Assembly: GCA_964036665.1 (NCBI GenBank)
Contig: OZ038526.1
Location: 28,086,001-28,150,000 of the forward strand
Origin: Gordius sp. MW1
Lineage: Eukaryota > Nematomorpha > Gordioida > Gordea > Gordiidae
Direction: 5' to 3'
Length of the DNA stretch: 64,000 nucleotides
The notes under the pieces are model-generated. The model was not told where the DNA came from. It made no database searches and saw nothing but the letters and a program-made list of their open reading frames with translations. Positions 24,346 through 35,591 of the stretch are shown here, piece by piece; position 1 is the first letter of the stretch; each line of letters starts with the position of its first letter. Made by a program: the position numbers and the translations under genes.

Positions 24346-25974
24346 AGGCATTAGCTTTTGTAGGGGCACAGGCACCCATATCAGTAGAGGCATAGGCCCT
24401 TGTAGTGGAGGGCATAGGGTAATTATAGCAATTAATATCAATGTTACCCAATTCAAAAACGAATAGATATACTTATGCATTAATTTAACATAGCAATTAA
24501 AAACTGACCCCGCTCGAAAGCGAGGGAGATAGAGATGAGGGGTGGGCCACCTCTTATGCATTAATTTAAAAAATAACACAGCGAGGGAGATAGAGATGAG
24601 GGGTGGGGCACCTCTTTCTCATGCATTAATTTAAAAAATCGATAACCTAATATACCCAATGCAAATAGATAGGGACGGACAACGGACAACCAAAAACGAG
24701 CCCATAAATTGCATAGCAATTAATAACTCGGGCCTTCGGCCCTCGTGGGAAGGGGGAGAAGGGAAGGGAAGAGAAGAAGGGAAGGGGGACGACTCATCTG
24801 TACTTCGTATAAATGTATCATATTTGCTATGCAATTTATGGGCGAGAAAGGTGGGAAGGGACGAGAATGCCTATAGGGGGGTATTAAATGCCTAGTGATT
24901 AATTAATTATTTATACAAGTTTTCCATTTAGGCAAAATGTAATATAGGCAAGGGTTAGGGTTAGATTTAGTGTTTGCATCTAGTTGCGTATTACATTAGT
25001 TTTTATGGCCTTTAGTGATTATGGGTCTAACAAACATTATATTATAAAACATCACAATGTTAAGAATTTGCAGAATTGTTGGGAGAAATTTTTTGTTGAA
25101 TTTAAACAAATTAAAAAAATCAAAAATTTGGCCAATGGTCATTTTTTCTCCATTGGTCAGTACCAACAGATACTCTATAAGTCAATGATAGCCAAAAAAA
25201 CGAAAAAAAAAATTTTGATGCTCACTTTGGCCAATGGTCATTTTTTTCAATTGGTCAGCAGCCAGCACACGGTAAAAGTGGATATAAATTCATAAAAGTA
25301 AAAAAAAAAAAAAAAATTTCGAATCACATTTTGGCCAATAGTCATTTTTTTCCATTGGTCAGCAGCCAGGACACGGTAAAAGTGGATATAAATTCATAAT
25401 AGTCAAAAAAAACGAAAAAAATTTCGAATCACATTTTGGCCAATGGTCATTTTATTCCATTGGTCAGCAGCCAGCGGACGGCCAAAAAGTCATAATAGCA
25501 ATGATAGGAACAGGAACAATCATAATAGTCAAAAAAAAACGAAAAAAATAATTTCGATTCACATTTTGGCCATTGGTCATTTTTTCCATCGGTCAGGAGC
25601 CAGCGGACGGCCAAAAAGTCATAAAGGCAATGGTAGTAACAGGAACAATCATATTAGTCAAAAAAAACGAAAAAATAAACTCGGATTCACGTTTTGCCCA
25701 ATGGTCATTTTTTTCATTGGTCAGCAGCCAGCGGACGGCCAAAAAGTCTTATTAACAATGATAGTAACAAGAACAATCATAAGAGTCAAAAAAAACTCCG
25801 GGATTCTAACCCAAAAACTAGTTAAATTGCATAGCAATTAAAAGTAAACAACTTTTATTATGTTTATTATATAATAAAATGAAACAATAATAGAACAAGC
25901 GGACGGCCAAAAAGTCATATTATCAATGTTAGTAACAGGAAAAATATATTAATTTAATTTAAAAAATAAAAATA

Positions 25975-26040
25975 AAAATTGCCCTCTCCAGGAATCAAAC
26001 CAGCAATTCAGAACGTTCGCCGGGGTTCGAACCCACATTA
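25975..26040 (-). repeat. tRNA-like segment in the satellite, copy 2
   Basis: Near-identical second copy of 24280-24345. The flanking 200 bp are also duplicated (GGGGCACAGG, CCCATATCAGTAGAGGCATA, CTTGTAGTGGAGGGCATAGG). Confidence 0.4.
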
Positions 26041-26439
26041 ATAGAGGCATAGGCTTTTGTAGGGGCACAGGGACCCATATCAGTAGAGGCATAGGCCCTT
26101 GTAGTGGAGGGCATAGGGTAATTATAGCAATTAATATCAATGTTACCCAATTCAAAAACGAATAGATATACATATGCATTAATTTAACGTAGCAATTAAA
26201 ACCCGACCCCGCCCGAAAGCGAGGGAGATAGAGATGAGGGGTGGGGCACCTCTTATGCATTAATTTAAAAAATAACACTGCGAGGGAGATAGAGATGAGG
26301 GGTGGGGCACCTCTTTCTCATGCATTAATTTAAAAAATCGATAACCTATATACCCAATGCAAATAGATAGCAGGGTAACGGACGGACGGACAACCAAAAA
26401 ACGAGCCCATAAATTGCATAGCAATTAATACCTATCTTT

Positions 26440-26764
26440 TCTTTAGCATGCGACCCGAAAATGATAGACATATAACGTTTTGCCTTTTTTGGGAGATAAT
26501 ATTCTGTTGCCATTTAAAACCATAGAAATTAATTTTACAATATTAACTTTTTTTACTTTCGGGTTGGGTCGGGTTCGGCTTAAAAAACTTTCAGGTCGGA
26601 TTGGGTTCGGGTGTAAAAATTGAAAAACGCTCTCGGGTCGGGTTGGGTTTGGGTTGAAAAATTTAAAACGCATTCGGGTCGGGTTCGGGTTGAAAAAATT
26701 TAAATGCTTTCGGGTCGGGTCGGGTTCGGGTTGAAAAAAAAGTGACTTTGCTTTGCAGGGCTCT
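26440..26764. mobile_element. hAT-like element end with CGGGTCGGG repeats (right)
   Basis: Irregular repeats of CGGGTCGGGTTCGGGTTGAA, about 35-50 bp apart, end at TGCAGGGCTCTA, the inverse of the terminus at 19371. It is probably the right part of the same element, or a second copy in the same orientation with its left end missing. Confidence 0.55.
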
Positions 26765-27918
26765 AATGGAGGTACCCCGGAAGAGAGGAGATGACGACCT
26801 CATGTCACGTGGAAAGAGCGTGTCGACAAAGTTTTGAAAACTAAGAAAATTAATCAAGACATGGCACTTATCCGATCAAGATAGAAGAAACACGACTGTG
26901 GCACTAAATATTTGAAAAAGAAGAATAAGAATTCATGCGACCGTGTAAAAGACACTAAAGTATTAAGGTTTTATTAAAAATTCAGGGCTTTGCCTTAAAA
27001 TGATTACAAAAAATTTAGGATGTGTTAGCCATAAAAAAATTGATATTAAACATTATTTTGGTGGAAATTATTATTTGTGATTTTTTGTAATAAATTTGTT
27101 TGAAATAATTTGTGTTATGCTACTTTGCTGGGATTTTATTACAAATTGCCCTCTGCTCTGAAATTTAAAAACTTTTCTTATGATACATTGAAAACCTAAG
27201 AAAACAAAAAATGAGATATTTTATACGACATTAGTAGACACTTTTAAATAAATATATAAGGTTTCGCTTAAATTGTTATAGGCATCTAAAACATAATGAT
27301 ATACAGATGTCGCTATTTCTATGGAAAGAGATATTTCATAACTTGCAATTACAAGTTCCTATTTTAAACATATTTATCTATATATTTATAATTAAATAAA
27401 CGTTTTAATTTTAAAATAATATTCTTTGTCCGAAAGGTATAATAAAATGTCATGTATATAGACGGTTTAAAAAAAGTTGACACTAGTGCAATAGATAATT
27501 GTGTTATATAGAAAGTAGCGTAAGTTATCTTGAAGAGTATGGTGTTGTGGTTGTACACCACATTTAAATTTTTCGCAACAATTTTAAAATCAGATTCTTA
27601 CGATACCTTCTTCAATAATGTTTGTTTTATATGTAAAAATTAAGAGCTAATGCAGTGTTAAACGTGTTAAATGTCATGACTAAACTATGAAATTAATGTA
27701 CTTCGGATTGAAATTGTATTGGATTCAAGTCCCAATATATAATTTTGAGTAAGCCCCTCAATATGATTTGTACATAGCCGTGCTTTCCAGACCTTTTATA
27801 TTTTATTAAAGAAAATCTGTCCGGCGAAAATTGGCGCTAATAATATCGAGGTCAGCATGGTTATTTATTAATTTCATGATATTTACCCGAGCAACGGTTT
27901 CTTGATATTTAATCCAAA
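26765..27918. other. Region without a supported gene
   Basis: 26767-26840 is less AT-rich than its surroundings and has a short open frame (MEVPRKRGDDD...), too short to call. The rest is AT-rich with no recognisable feature. Confidence 0.4.
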
Positions 27919-27960
27919 GACCAGATTTGCTCGGCCCGCTGCCCGCCCGTTGTAAGGGTT
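27919..27960. mobile_element. Fragment of the GACCAGATTTG element
   Basis: GACCAGATTTGCTCGGCCCG and GCTGCCCGCCCG match the left end of the copy at 57401-57776; similarity stops after about 40 bp. Confidence 0.6.
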
Positions 27961-28149
27961 ATTAGATTCAAGTGTACAATTCAAGTGCGTAATAGAATGC
28001 ACTGATTGGCTTAAAGCGTAAACATAAACAGCATCACGTGATTTTTGCCAAATCGCCATTGGTTATGAACTTTATACAGAACAATTGAACGCGTAGAAAA
28101 CACTCGTTACGATATTAATAAACAACCATAACTATTTTCAAGTAGTGCC

Positions 28150-28490
28150 ATTTTTCAATTTGGAATCTATTATAATTTGTGTATAGGTAATTAAAAATAA
28201 AATTTCCACATTCCTAAATCTAAGTAATATATTGATATATGCAATATGTTTTATTTAGATTTTTAGATATTAAAGATTTATATACTTGTGTGTGTTTTCA
28301 AAATTATTTCTATTACATTTTGGAATTTGGTAGATCTATTTTAAGTTGTGTATAGATAATTAAAAATAAAATTCCTACATTACTAAATTTAAGTAAGTAA
28401 TATATCGATGTATGCATTATGTTTTATTTAATGTTTTGGGTATTAAAGATTTATATACTTGTGTTTGTTTATTTCTATTATACACATATA
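28150..28490. repeat. Tandem duplication of about 170 bp
   Basis: Two adjacent copies share GTATAGRTAATTAAAAATAA, ATTCCTACATTACTAAAT-like text and TATTAAAGATTTATATACTT. AT-rich, non-coding. Confidence 0.7.
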
Positions 28491-29158
28491 AATTCAGATT
28501 TTTATATTTGACTGGAACATACAGAATTTATTACTTTTTATAAATAAAATGCTATCACATAATTAAGTAAAAAAGTTATTGTTAGTTAAAATTTGATTTA
28601 TAATATTTAGTTATGCTTAGTTAATCTGCAGATGATATTTATCAGTATCTTGTCTTGCACACAATATTATATCTGATAAATTTGATATCCAGCAAAAAAA
28701 AAATTTCTTGGATAATGATATTCTTTACTACAATAGGTTAATAAAAAAAATGTGGAGAGCCTACAAGTATTTAATATTAGATTACTGTTTTACAATATAT
28801 TCTAGAAATATATTTAAGGGTTTTAAGTGTTGAATGTATGGCTATATCTTGCAAATACCCATTATAGTAACTAGGCTGTCTATTCACCCCCTCACCCAAC
28901 ATTATCATTATTTGGGATCTACATTTTAGCTTCTTCTAACCATTTTGATGTAATAAATTATTCTGTTTTCATATAAGATGATTATGAATTTATATATTTG
29001 TTCATTCCAATTCTTAATTTCCAATTCTAAAACAAGATGATGAACTCTTTGTATTTGTTCAGGATGGGATTTTAGATATGAAGAATAGGAATAAATATTT
29101 GGGCGAATTGAAAGAAAAGATAGGGGGATAGGTTATTTAGGATCAAGGAATATATTGG
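28491..29158. other. AT-rich spacer
   Basis: No supported feature. Confidence 0.4.
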
Positions 29159-29182
29159 ACCGGGGAAAACCCTTTCCCCGGT
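29159..29182. other. Perfect 10-bp hairpin
   Basis: ACCGGGGAAA (29159-29168) and TTTCCCCGGT (29173-29182) are exact inverse complements around a 4-nt loop. GC-rich in an AT-rich setting. No element or RNA gene could be tied to it. Confidence 0.6.
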
Positions 29183-29860
29183 AATCGTATGGTATAATTC
29201 TACTACATATCGTCTCTAATTTATGTATTTTATTTATCTCCAAGAATAAATTAATTAAAAAATAAAATCAAGCACTTTCGAGTATGTAAAAATCAATGAT
29301 CCGTATTGATAGAAATAACAAATACGTATAAGCGCGTCGGGGGGGGGGATAACATACGCGTACTAGAAATTAAATGTGAAGGAATAAAGTTCTATGTATA
29401 TATTCAGTACACAGATGTTACAATCAATTTACCTTTTGTGTCAGGGGGCATGGGGGAAAGAAAAAGTAACATACGTATTGAAATTAAATAGAAAGTAAAA
29501 GTATTACTATGAACTTAAGGATACAGGAAAAGGGGTTACTCAGTCGTATAAGATATAAGATCAAAAGATCCGACAATGTTAAGAAATCTAACAATAAATG
29601 TTGTAATTAATCGAATGAAATACACTGTTTTACGAGGGGTTGGGGGAAATGGGTAATCCACGTATCAAGGGATACGATATAAATGATAGCTGTATAAATA
29701 GATGATTTATATATCCATTGTATTTGTATAAAGTTAATAAATTGTCATACCATTCTAGTATTGTATAATATATATAAATATAAGGATAAGGAAAGTCATA
29801 ACTTTATAAAAAAAAATTCTGTGCAAATCAAATTAAATAGAAAACACTTTTTATAAAAAA
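29183..29860. other. AT-rich region with weak internal repetition
   Basis: Motifs such as ACATACG, AATTAAAT and G runs recur near 29330-29490. A 61-codon ORF at 29306-29491 has no recognisable domain. Confidence 0.3.
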
Positions 29861-30110
29861 TAGGGCACAAAAAATATAATATAATGTTCTTTACAAAATT
29901 GATAAAATCAAAGGATTTATCATAAATAATTAAGCAAATTCAAAAACATCCATAAAAATTGGCCTCAAAAATGTAATATAAATGATTTTCACAAAATTAT
30001 AGGTTTTATACCAAAAAAATACTTATTATAAAAGATAGGGCTCAAAAAATATAATATAAATGATTTTTACAACTATTATAAAATTAAAAAATTATTTGAG
30101 CCAATAAAAA
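29861..30110. repeat. Degenerate tandem repeat, about 75-100 bp unit, three copies
   Basis: Three copies of GGGCTCAAAAAATATAATAT-like text near 29862, 29960 and 30037, each followed by ATGATTTTTACAA-like text. Confidence 0.6.
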
Positions 30111-30209
30111 AATAGCTATTATATTTGTTTACAAATTCAAAAATGGCTGTTAATCACGACATATGTCAATCAAAGTCAGATTGACACTTGAATTTTCCTA
30201 TGCTTGGAT

Positions 30210-30480
30210 ATGCTAATCTGGCTCCGGTCCACGGGCCGAGCAACTGTCGTAAATTTTGACTTTTGGGCGGGCCCGGGCGGGCACCGTAACAAGATTCGGG
30301 CTATTCGGGCTCAACTTTGTTTTTGAAATAATATTTATATTGTTCCTGTGGATATTTTGTCACTTTTTAATTTAATTTCATAATATTTGTTAATCCTAGT
30401 TCTTATTCAAAGAAAAAATCAAAAATTAAGATAAAATTTTTACAAAATATAACGATATTAGTTTTAAAAATTTTAAAACA
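30210..30480. mobile_element. Internal fragment of the GACCAGATTTG element
   Basis: AACTGTCGTAAATTTTGACT, GGGCGGGCCCGGGCGGGCAC and TTCAAAGAAAAAATCAAAAA match 57440-57640 in order. Both terminal repeats are missing. Confidence 0.7.
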
Positions 30481-30532
30481 CACTATTTCGGGCCGGTGTA
30501 GCGTATGAGACGACGTAGCGTTTGAGATCGCG

Positions 30533-30821
30533 CATGGGCGTAGCCAGGGGGGAGCGACTGCTCCCCCCTAATTTAAAAAAAAAAAATTTCAACACAAAAA
30601 CCCTAAAGAATTAAAAAAAAATTATGTTTTGCTCCCCCCTAATTTTGCTCTGCCCCACCCTAATTTTGCTGTGCTCCCCCCTAATTTTGCTCTGCCCCCC
30701 CCCCTCTGGATAGTCGAGTTTTTTTTTTTTTGCTCTCAAGAAAATTTTTGGATTTGGATAGTCGAGACCTTTTTTTTTCTTTGCTCGCTCCCCCCTAATC
30801 TTAAAGCTGGTTACGCCCATG
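30533..30821. mobile_element. hAT-type MITE, CATGGGCGTAGCC family, long copy
   Basis: Ends CATGGGCGTAGCCAGG and GGTTACGCCCATG, flanked on both sides by exactly AGATCGCG (30525-30532 and 30822-30829), an intact 8-bp target duplication. The interior repeats CTCCCCCCTAATTTTGC several times. The ORFs on both strands here come from that internal repeat. Confidence 0.9.
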
Positions 30822-31017
30822 AGATCGCGTAATCGTCAATTACGCCTCCACATTCGTTGAAAACACGAAAAAAGTACTTTTTTTTTTGTCAATCACGTGA
30901 TTTTTTGAGTAACATGATTGGTTCAAATTTCGGAAAAACATACATTTTATTTCACGTAATGACATGCATTTGAGATCACGTAATTTGCAAACTTTTTCAC
31001 CAATAATCTTGTATTTT

Positions 31018-31476
31018 GTAATAAGTTCCTAAGATTATAAATATAAACTAATGCAAAAGTTTGTTATTTACCTTTTTAGATGTATGCTTCTATAATTGTT
31101 GAAATTGTAGTAAACTTTGTATTTTGTAATAAGTAAGTTCCTAAGATTATAAATATAAACTAATGCAAAAGTTTGTTATTTACCTTTTTAGATGTATGCT
31201 TCTATAATTGTTAAAATTGTAGTATACTTTGTATTTTGTAATAAGTAAGTTCCTAAGATTATAAATATAAGCTAATGCAAAAGTTTGTTATTTACCTTAC
31301 CTTTTTAGATGTCTATAATTGTTGAAATTGTATTAAACTTTGTCTTTTGTAATAAGTAAGTTCCTAAGATTATAAATATAAGCTAATACAAAAGCTTGTT
31401 ATTTACCTTTTTAGATGTATGCTTCTATAATTGTTGAAATTGTAGTATACTTTGTATTTTGTAATAAGTAAGTTCC
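31018..31476. repeat. 112-bp tandem repeat (left part)
   Basis: TTCCTAAG recurs at about 31026, 31138, 31250, 31361 and 31473, a period of 111-112 bp. Units contain AATATAAACTAATGCAAAAG and ATTTACCTTTTTAGATGTAT. The array is cut by the LTR element at 31477 and resumes at 37919. Confidence 0.9.
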
Positions 31477-31666
31477 TGTAGCGACATGAACATTGAGAAT
31501 GTAGCAAGTCGACGAAACACATATGTTTTATCTTCCTCCAATTTCATCGGTTCATATTATTAACGTTCGCTCGCGTTTCGCTTATATGTTTGTTTGATTC
31601 CCTGTTGTTATAATAAATTCATATTCTCCTAAATAATAAATTCAATTCTCCTAAATAAAGACCACA
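31477..31666 (+). repeat. 5' LTR (190 bp)
   Basis: TGTAGCGACATG to GACCACA. It matches the outer parts of the 3' LTR without substitutions over about 165 bp; the only difference seen is a short local duplication near its end. Confidence 0.92.
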
Positions 31667-34600
31667 TTGGTGACCGTCCGAAGTGATATGGATACACAAT
31701 CGTCTGACAATTCAACTCTCTACAATGAGACAGCATCCAACACTCCCACCACGGCAAACACATCACCAGTATACATCAAGCTACCTACATTTCACCTCAG
31801 AAACATCCAAATCTGGATAGCTCAGGTCGACGCAATATTTTCCACTAGGAAAATCACATCACAAAGAGTCAAGTATGCTTACCTTTTAGAATCTCTCCCG
31901 GTTGAGATAGCCGAAGAAGTGGCCGACCTTATACTTAAAATCCCAGATGAAAACCCTTATGAGGTGTTAAAGCAAGCCTTAATCAAAAGAATGGGTGAGA
32001 GTGAAGCAAAAAGAATAGACAAGCTGTTCAGGGACATATATTTGGGAGACAAAACACCGTCCCAATTGCTTAGGCATTTGAAGAGCCTTGTCGGGGAACA
32101 TCAAATGAGTGATAAAATTCTAAAAACCCTTTGGACACAAAAACTTCCAAGGGAGGTAACAGGTATTTTAACATGCGTAGGAGAAGAAAAGTCTCTGGCA
32201 CATTTGGCTGAGGTGGCAGACAAAATCTACGAGACATATACGGCCAACAGCGTAGCTTCCATAGCAAGCCCTCAAATGAGCCAAACAAACAAAGTCCAGG
32301 AACTGGTAAAAATGGTCGCACAGTTGGAATTGAAAGTAAACCAGCTGGTCAATCAACCACCACAAAGTAAAAAGGTTTGGAGATCCTCAAGCAGATCACG
32401 GTCAACATCAAGACACCGTCGGGAAGAAATTTGATCACCACAAGTTCAAGGGTAACGCTCAAAAATGCACACAACCATGTGCATTCACCTCAAACTCCCA
32501 GTCAAAAAACTAACTGACCTTTCCATTCAGGCGACTTCCGGAAACGGTCATAAACCAAGTCGCCTATTCTACATCATTGATCGTACGTCAGGACATAAGT
32601 TTTTGATTGACACAGCTGACGTGTCCATCATTCCAAGACCCGTCAATTCACCTAAGGTACCAAATGGTCCAGTATTGCAGGCGGCCAATAATAGCAATAT
32701 CTCTACCTATGGACAAAAGATGTTGTCCATCAATCTAGGTCTGAGACGCCCAATACAGTGGTTATTTCTGATCGCCGAGGTACACACCCCTATCATTGGA
32801 GCCGACCTCTTGCACCAATACAACATCATCGTAGATGTCAAAAACCAGCGATTAATTTATGGTCTGACTCACAAATTGGAATCTGTGATCAACAACTTTC
32901 CATCACTCCTAACTCCTTTAAATTTCACCCAACAAATTTTAACCAACGACATCTTTCACCACATAGCAACAAAAGGGCCGGCACAATACGCACGTCCAAG
33001 GCGACTTACTGCTGAAAAACTTAATGTTGCTAAGAAAGAATTTGAATATATGTTGGAACTGGGAATCATAAGGAAATCTAAAAGCAACTGGGCGGCACCA
33101 ATACATTTGGCTGCTAAAAAATCAGGTGACTGGCGTCCGTGTAAAGATTATAGAGCCTTGAACAAAGTCACCGTACCAGACAGGTACCCAATTCCTCACA
33201 TTCACGACTTCACAGCTAACCTTCACGGAAAAGCAATTTTTTCCAAGCTGGATTTAGTTAGAGCCTACCATCACATTCCGGTAGCGCCGGACGACATCTG
33301 TAAAACAGCCGTGACGACACCATTCGGTCTTTACGAATTCACGAGGATGCCGTTTGGTCTAAAGAATACAGCCCAAACGTTCCAAAGATTCATAGACGAA
33401 GTTTTGCGAGGACTGAATTACCCAAGCGGCTCAGAAGAGGAACACGAGGTACATCTAAAGACCGTCTTGCAACGACTCCAAAAGTACGACCTCAGGATCA
33501 ACCCTGCAAAATGTCAATTTGGAGTGCGAGAATTAGAGTTCCTGGGTCGCAAAGTTTCGGCCGCAGGTATTATTCCTTTACCAGAGAAGATTGAGGCTAT
33601 TAAAAACTTTGCAACGCCAGTTTCATGTAAACAACTCCGAAGATTCTTAGGCATGATCAACTTCTATCGAAGATTTCTGCCCAATATTGCTAAAACCCTA
33701 AATCCGTTGACAGACATACTAAAGAATCCGCAAAAAACTATAGCGTTCAACAAACTTCAGGAAGAAGCTTTTGACACAGCAAAATCCGCTCTAATCAATT
33801 TTACCAAGCTAAATTTTTTGAATACCAGTCCAGAAACCCAAATTACACTAACAACAGACGCCTCTAATTCAGCAGTCGGTGCGGTATTACAACAAACAAT
33901 GGCCGGAGAGACTACACCAATAGCGTTTTTCTCTACTAAACTTCAGCCAACACAATCACGATACAGTACATTTGGTCGTGAGCTTCTCGCCATTTACCTA
34001 CAATCAAACATTTTCTACACATCCTGGAAGTCCGAATATTTACCGTGTACACCGACCACAAACCACTCACATACGCCTTTGACGCTAAGCCTGATAAGTA
34101 CTCTCCGAGAGAGATACGACAGCTCGACCTAATCTCACAATATACCACTGACATTCGCTTCATTAAAGGCGAAGGAAACACAGTAGCAGATGCTCTATCT
34201 CGGATAGGAGTAGACGCGGTAAATCTTCCAAAAATGCCAGAATTAGACGACATTAGCAAGCACCAAAAAAACGATAAGTTTTTGGAAGGTTTAGAAGATA
34301 CTACTTCACTAAAACTACAAGTATTACCCATCCCAGGGTCAGATAACAAAATCCTTTGCGATTTGTCGACTACTAAACCTCGACCGGTCATACCTGACGC
34401 ACTGAAGAGAACAGTTTTTGACCATTTACACTCGTTATCACACCCAGGAGTTCGATCCACCCTAAAGCTCATCACTAGTCGCGTAGTCTGGCCATCTATC
34501 AACAAGGACGTCACTAACTGGGCAAGAACATGCCTAAGATGTCAACGTTGTAAAGTACACCGACACACCATTACGAAACCAGGTACTTTTAAACAACCCG

Positions 34601-35591
34601 ATGCCAGATTCGCTATGTCCACTTGGATGTAGTAGGACCACTACCACCCTCCAACGGGTTCACTCACATGCTAATGGCAGTTGACCGTTTCTCGAGATGG
34701 CCCATGGCCATACCACTTAAAGAAACATCCGCCGAAGTTATCGCGGACAAATTTATCAAGAACTGGGTGGCAAATTATGGGGTTCCGAGTACAGTTACCA
34801 CAGATAGGGGATCCCAGTTTCAGTCACAGCTTTTTAGAGAGTTCGCGAATATTTTAGGATGCGAACACATCAAAACTACAGCTTACCACCCGTCCGCGAA
34901 CGGGGTAGTCGAACGTTTCCACCGGCAGTTAAAGGCTTCGTTAAAAGCCTCAGGAAACACAAAATGGAGTGAAGTTCTGCCCTTTGTCCTATTAGGTATC
35001 CGCACAACCATCAAGGAAGACATTGGTCGCACACCGGCGGAAGTGCTATACGGGACTAACTTAAGTCTCCCAGGAGATTATTTCTCACAAGAAACAACGC
35101 AACAATCAGCAGAACAAGTACATCAATTCGTCGAGAAGTTGAGAGAAGCGATGATGGCGTCGCCGTACCCCGTGCCACACCACCATGGCGAAACAAAAGA
35201 ACAGGTAAATCGGTACCTGTGGGAAACAATGCAAGTGTTTGTCAGAAATGATACAGTACGCAAACCACTCACCCCACCCTACGATGGGCTCTTCAAAGTC
35301 TTACTTCGTAGACCAAAGTACTTTATAAGGAAAAAAGGACTCCATATCAATCGACCGATTGAAGCCCGCTTATGTAGAAAGCAAGAAACCGGTACATAAT
35401 CAAGAAACCTCCCTCAAGAAACCTATTTTACAAGAACCAGAGCAGGAACAACAACCAGTCAAAACCACTCGCAGTGGCAGACATGTCCATTGGCCCAAAA
35501 GACTTTGCCAATACAAGTGATACACAGGCGAGATGGTGTCCACCTAATCGATCGTTTAGTGTTTCTCCAAACAATCTAGGGGGAGAATATC

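Larger units (their letters stand above)
20215..26435. repeat. Composite satellite block with CCAATGG/CCATTGG units
   Basis: Two levels of repetition are seen. Short units of about 100-125 bp, about 25 copies, each contain GGCCAATGGTCATTTTTTCC followed by ATTGGTCAGCAGCCAG and GGACGGCCAAAAAGTC, then an A-rich tail. CCAATGG and CCATTGG face each other as a 7-bp inverted repeat with a 9-10-nt spacer. Long units of about 1.2 kb begin CTCGGGCCTTCGGCCCTC at 20219, 21081, 22270 and 24727, then a purine-rich GGGAAGGG tract, GACGACTCATCT, GGTATTAAATGCCTA and five to six short units. ORFs within (for example 22554-23135) are translations of the repeat and recur from copy to copy. No transposase or reverse transcriptase is seen. 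Confidence 0.9.

Noticed and set aside
20375-25841. ORFs such as MRITLVFMAFSDYGSNKHYI at 21362, 22554 and 24984
   Set aside because: They recur because the satellite unit recurs; the text is Lys/Asn-rich low complexity and ends in the A-rich linkers.
26767-26840. Small open frame MEVPRKRGDDD after the hAT-like end
   Set aside because: Only about 22 codons, with no splice or homology support.
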